Assembly: GCA_020350865.1 (NCBI GenBank)
Contig: CP070726.1
Coordinates: 1,554,487-1,560,834 of the forward strand
DNA: 6,348 nucleotides
Source: Thermoplasmata archaeon
GTDB taxonomy: Archaea; Thermoplasmatota; Thermoplasmata; GCA-020350865
Reading direction: 5' to 3'
Positions 5,940 to 6,348 of the stretch are shown one piece after another. The notes beneath the pieces were generated by a model. That model was not told the origin of the DNA. It searched no databases and saw nothing but the letters and a program-made list of their open reading frames with translations. A program made the translations under genes and the position numbers. Numbering within the stretch: position 1 is the stretch's first letter; every line of letters starts with the position of its first letter.

Positions 5940-6348
5940 CAGTAATCCTCCATCTGTTCTTACCTTCTGTTGTATAGAACTGCACATAATTCCTATCCTT
6001 TTTTACACGATCATACACTCCTTTCATAAAATATCCTCCGATATCGGCGACATACCCTACTTTCTTCATAGAACTCTTATCAGTTCTCAGGGTGTATTCC
6101 TCCAATTTCTTTATGTCACATTGTCTGATGGCGGATAGCATCTCATCCATGGGCAACCTTTCGGTGACCACGGCATCGATGACCGCCTTTTCCAAATCCG
6201 CCATAAACACCTGGAAACCACTGTATCTTATGAGGTGATAGCCCCACAGATTTTTCGTTTTAATGAACTCAATCTCCTGCACAGAATCCCTCCTCTGGGC
6301 CATCACCTCCAACGTTCTGGGCAACTGTGTTGTGGTTCCGTAATGCTG
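5932..6348 (-). CDS. AbiEi-type antitoxin / transcriptional regulator (5'-partial at right edge)
   Basis: The frame stays open to base 6348, giving 138 visible residues. The N-terminal part, where this family carries its winged helix-turn-helix DNA-binding domain, is outside the window. The visible part begins with H-Y-G-T-T-T-Q-L-P-R-T-L-E-V, matching the conserved G-L-T-x-Q-x-P-x-x-x-x-V region of AbiEi proteins. It continues with W-G-Y-H and the conserved A-D-L-E-K-A-V-I-D-A-V, and ends in N-R-W-R-I, as many members do. In characterised AbiE systems the antitoxin represses its own operon and counters the toxin without binding it (type IV). The TTG at 6324 and ATG at 6303 are not the start, because conserved residues lie upstream of both. 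Gene order, 8-nt overlap and a matching toxin make the call firm. Confidence 0.88.
   Translation of the reverse strand, partial: QHYGTTTQLPRTLEVMAQRRDSVQEIEFIKTKNLWGYHLIRYSGFQVFMADLEKAVIDAVVTERLPMDEMLSAIRQCDIKKLEEYTLRTDKSSMKKVGYVADIGGYFMKGVYDRVKKDRNYVQFYTTEGKNRWRITGD
5947..5951 (-). promoter_or_regulatory. Ribosome binding site of the toxin gene (decides its start)
   Basis: On the minus strand GGAGG is followed by 7 nt (ATTACTG) and then GTG at 5939-5937. It lies inside the last codons of the antitoxin gene. Together with the 8-nt overlap GTGATTGA, it suggests that toxin translation is coupled to antitoxin translation. Confidence 0.8.

Noticed and set aside
5985..5987. ATG start for the toxin (266 residues)
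   Set aside because: It would overlap the antitoxin by 56 nt and add 16 residues with no family similarity that I can see. The GTG at 5939 has a much better ribosome binding site.
6322..6324. TTG start for the antitoxin
   Set aside because: The frame continues open to the edge, and the residues upstream (H-Y-G-T-T-T-Q) belong to a conserved AbiEi region, so the gene is truncated by the window.

Overview
The window looks like archaeal DNA of moderate GC, most likely from an uncultured euryarchaeote of the Thermoplasmata type. This is inferred from style only: a giant, sequon-rich extracellular beta-helix / Ig-like / FN3 mosaic with one C-terminal membrane helix and a Lys-Glu-Pro cytoplasmic tail, and no bacterial sorting motif. 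No rRNA, tRNA or other phylogenetic marker is present, so the placement is tentative.

Layout: 1-5058 (+) is one uninterrupted reading frame, 80% of the window and open at the left edge, so the N-terminus and signal peptide are missing. In order it encodes the last coils of a beta-helix, a carboxypeptidase-regulatory-like domain, an Ig-like domain, a complete right-handed beta-helix, a second regulatory-like domain, five tandem Ig-like repeats of 96-103 residues, three FN3 domains, a membrane-proximal Ig-like domain, a transmembrane helix and a 103-residue charged tail with three 18-residue repeats. A short intergenic strip (5059-5186) carries T-rich tracts and a hairpin between convergent genes. 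5187-6348 (-) is a two-gene type IV toxin-antitoxin operon of the AbiE family: an AbiEi-like antitoxin, cut by the right edge, followed by an AbiEii-like nucleotidyltransferase toxin. The two genes overlap by 8 nt, and the toxin has a strong GGAGG site before a GTG start.

The surface protein and the toxin-antitoxin pair are convergent and share no visible regulation, so no functional link is claimed. The most notable observation is a mosaic internal duplication in the surface-protein gene: 129 nt at the left edge are identical to 1558-1686 at a spacing of exactly 1557 nt (519 codons), next to strongly diverged homologous sequence. This pattern suggests recent gene conversion or unequal recombination. 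The five Ig-like repeats, each with one conserved Cys and two invariant N-glycosylation sequons, may be a poorly described domain type. No promoter can be assigned, because the 5' ends of both transcription units lie outside the window.
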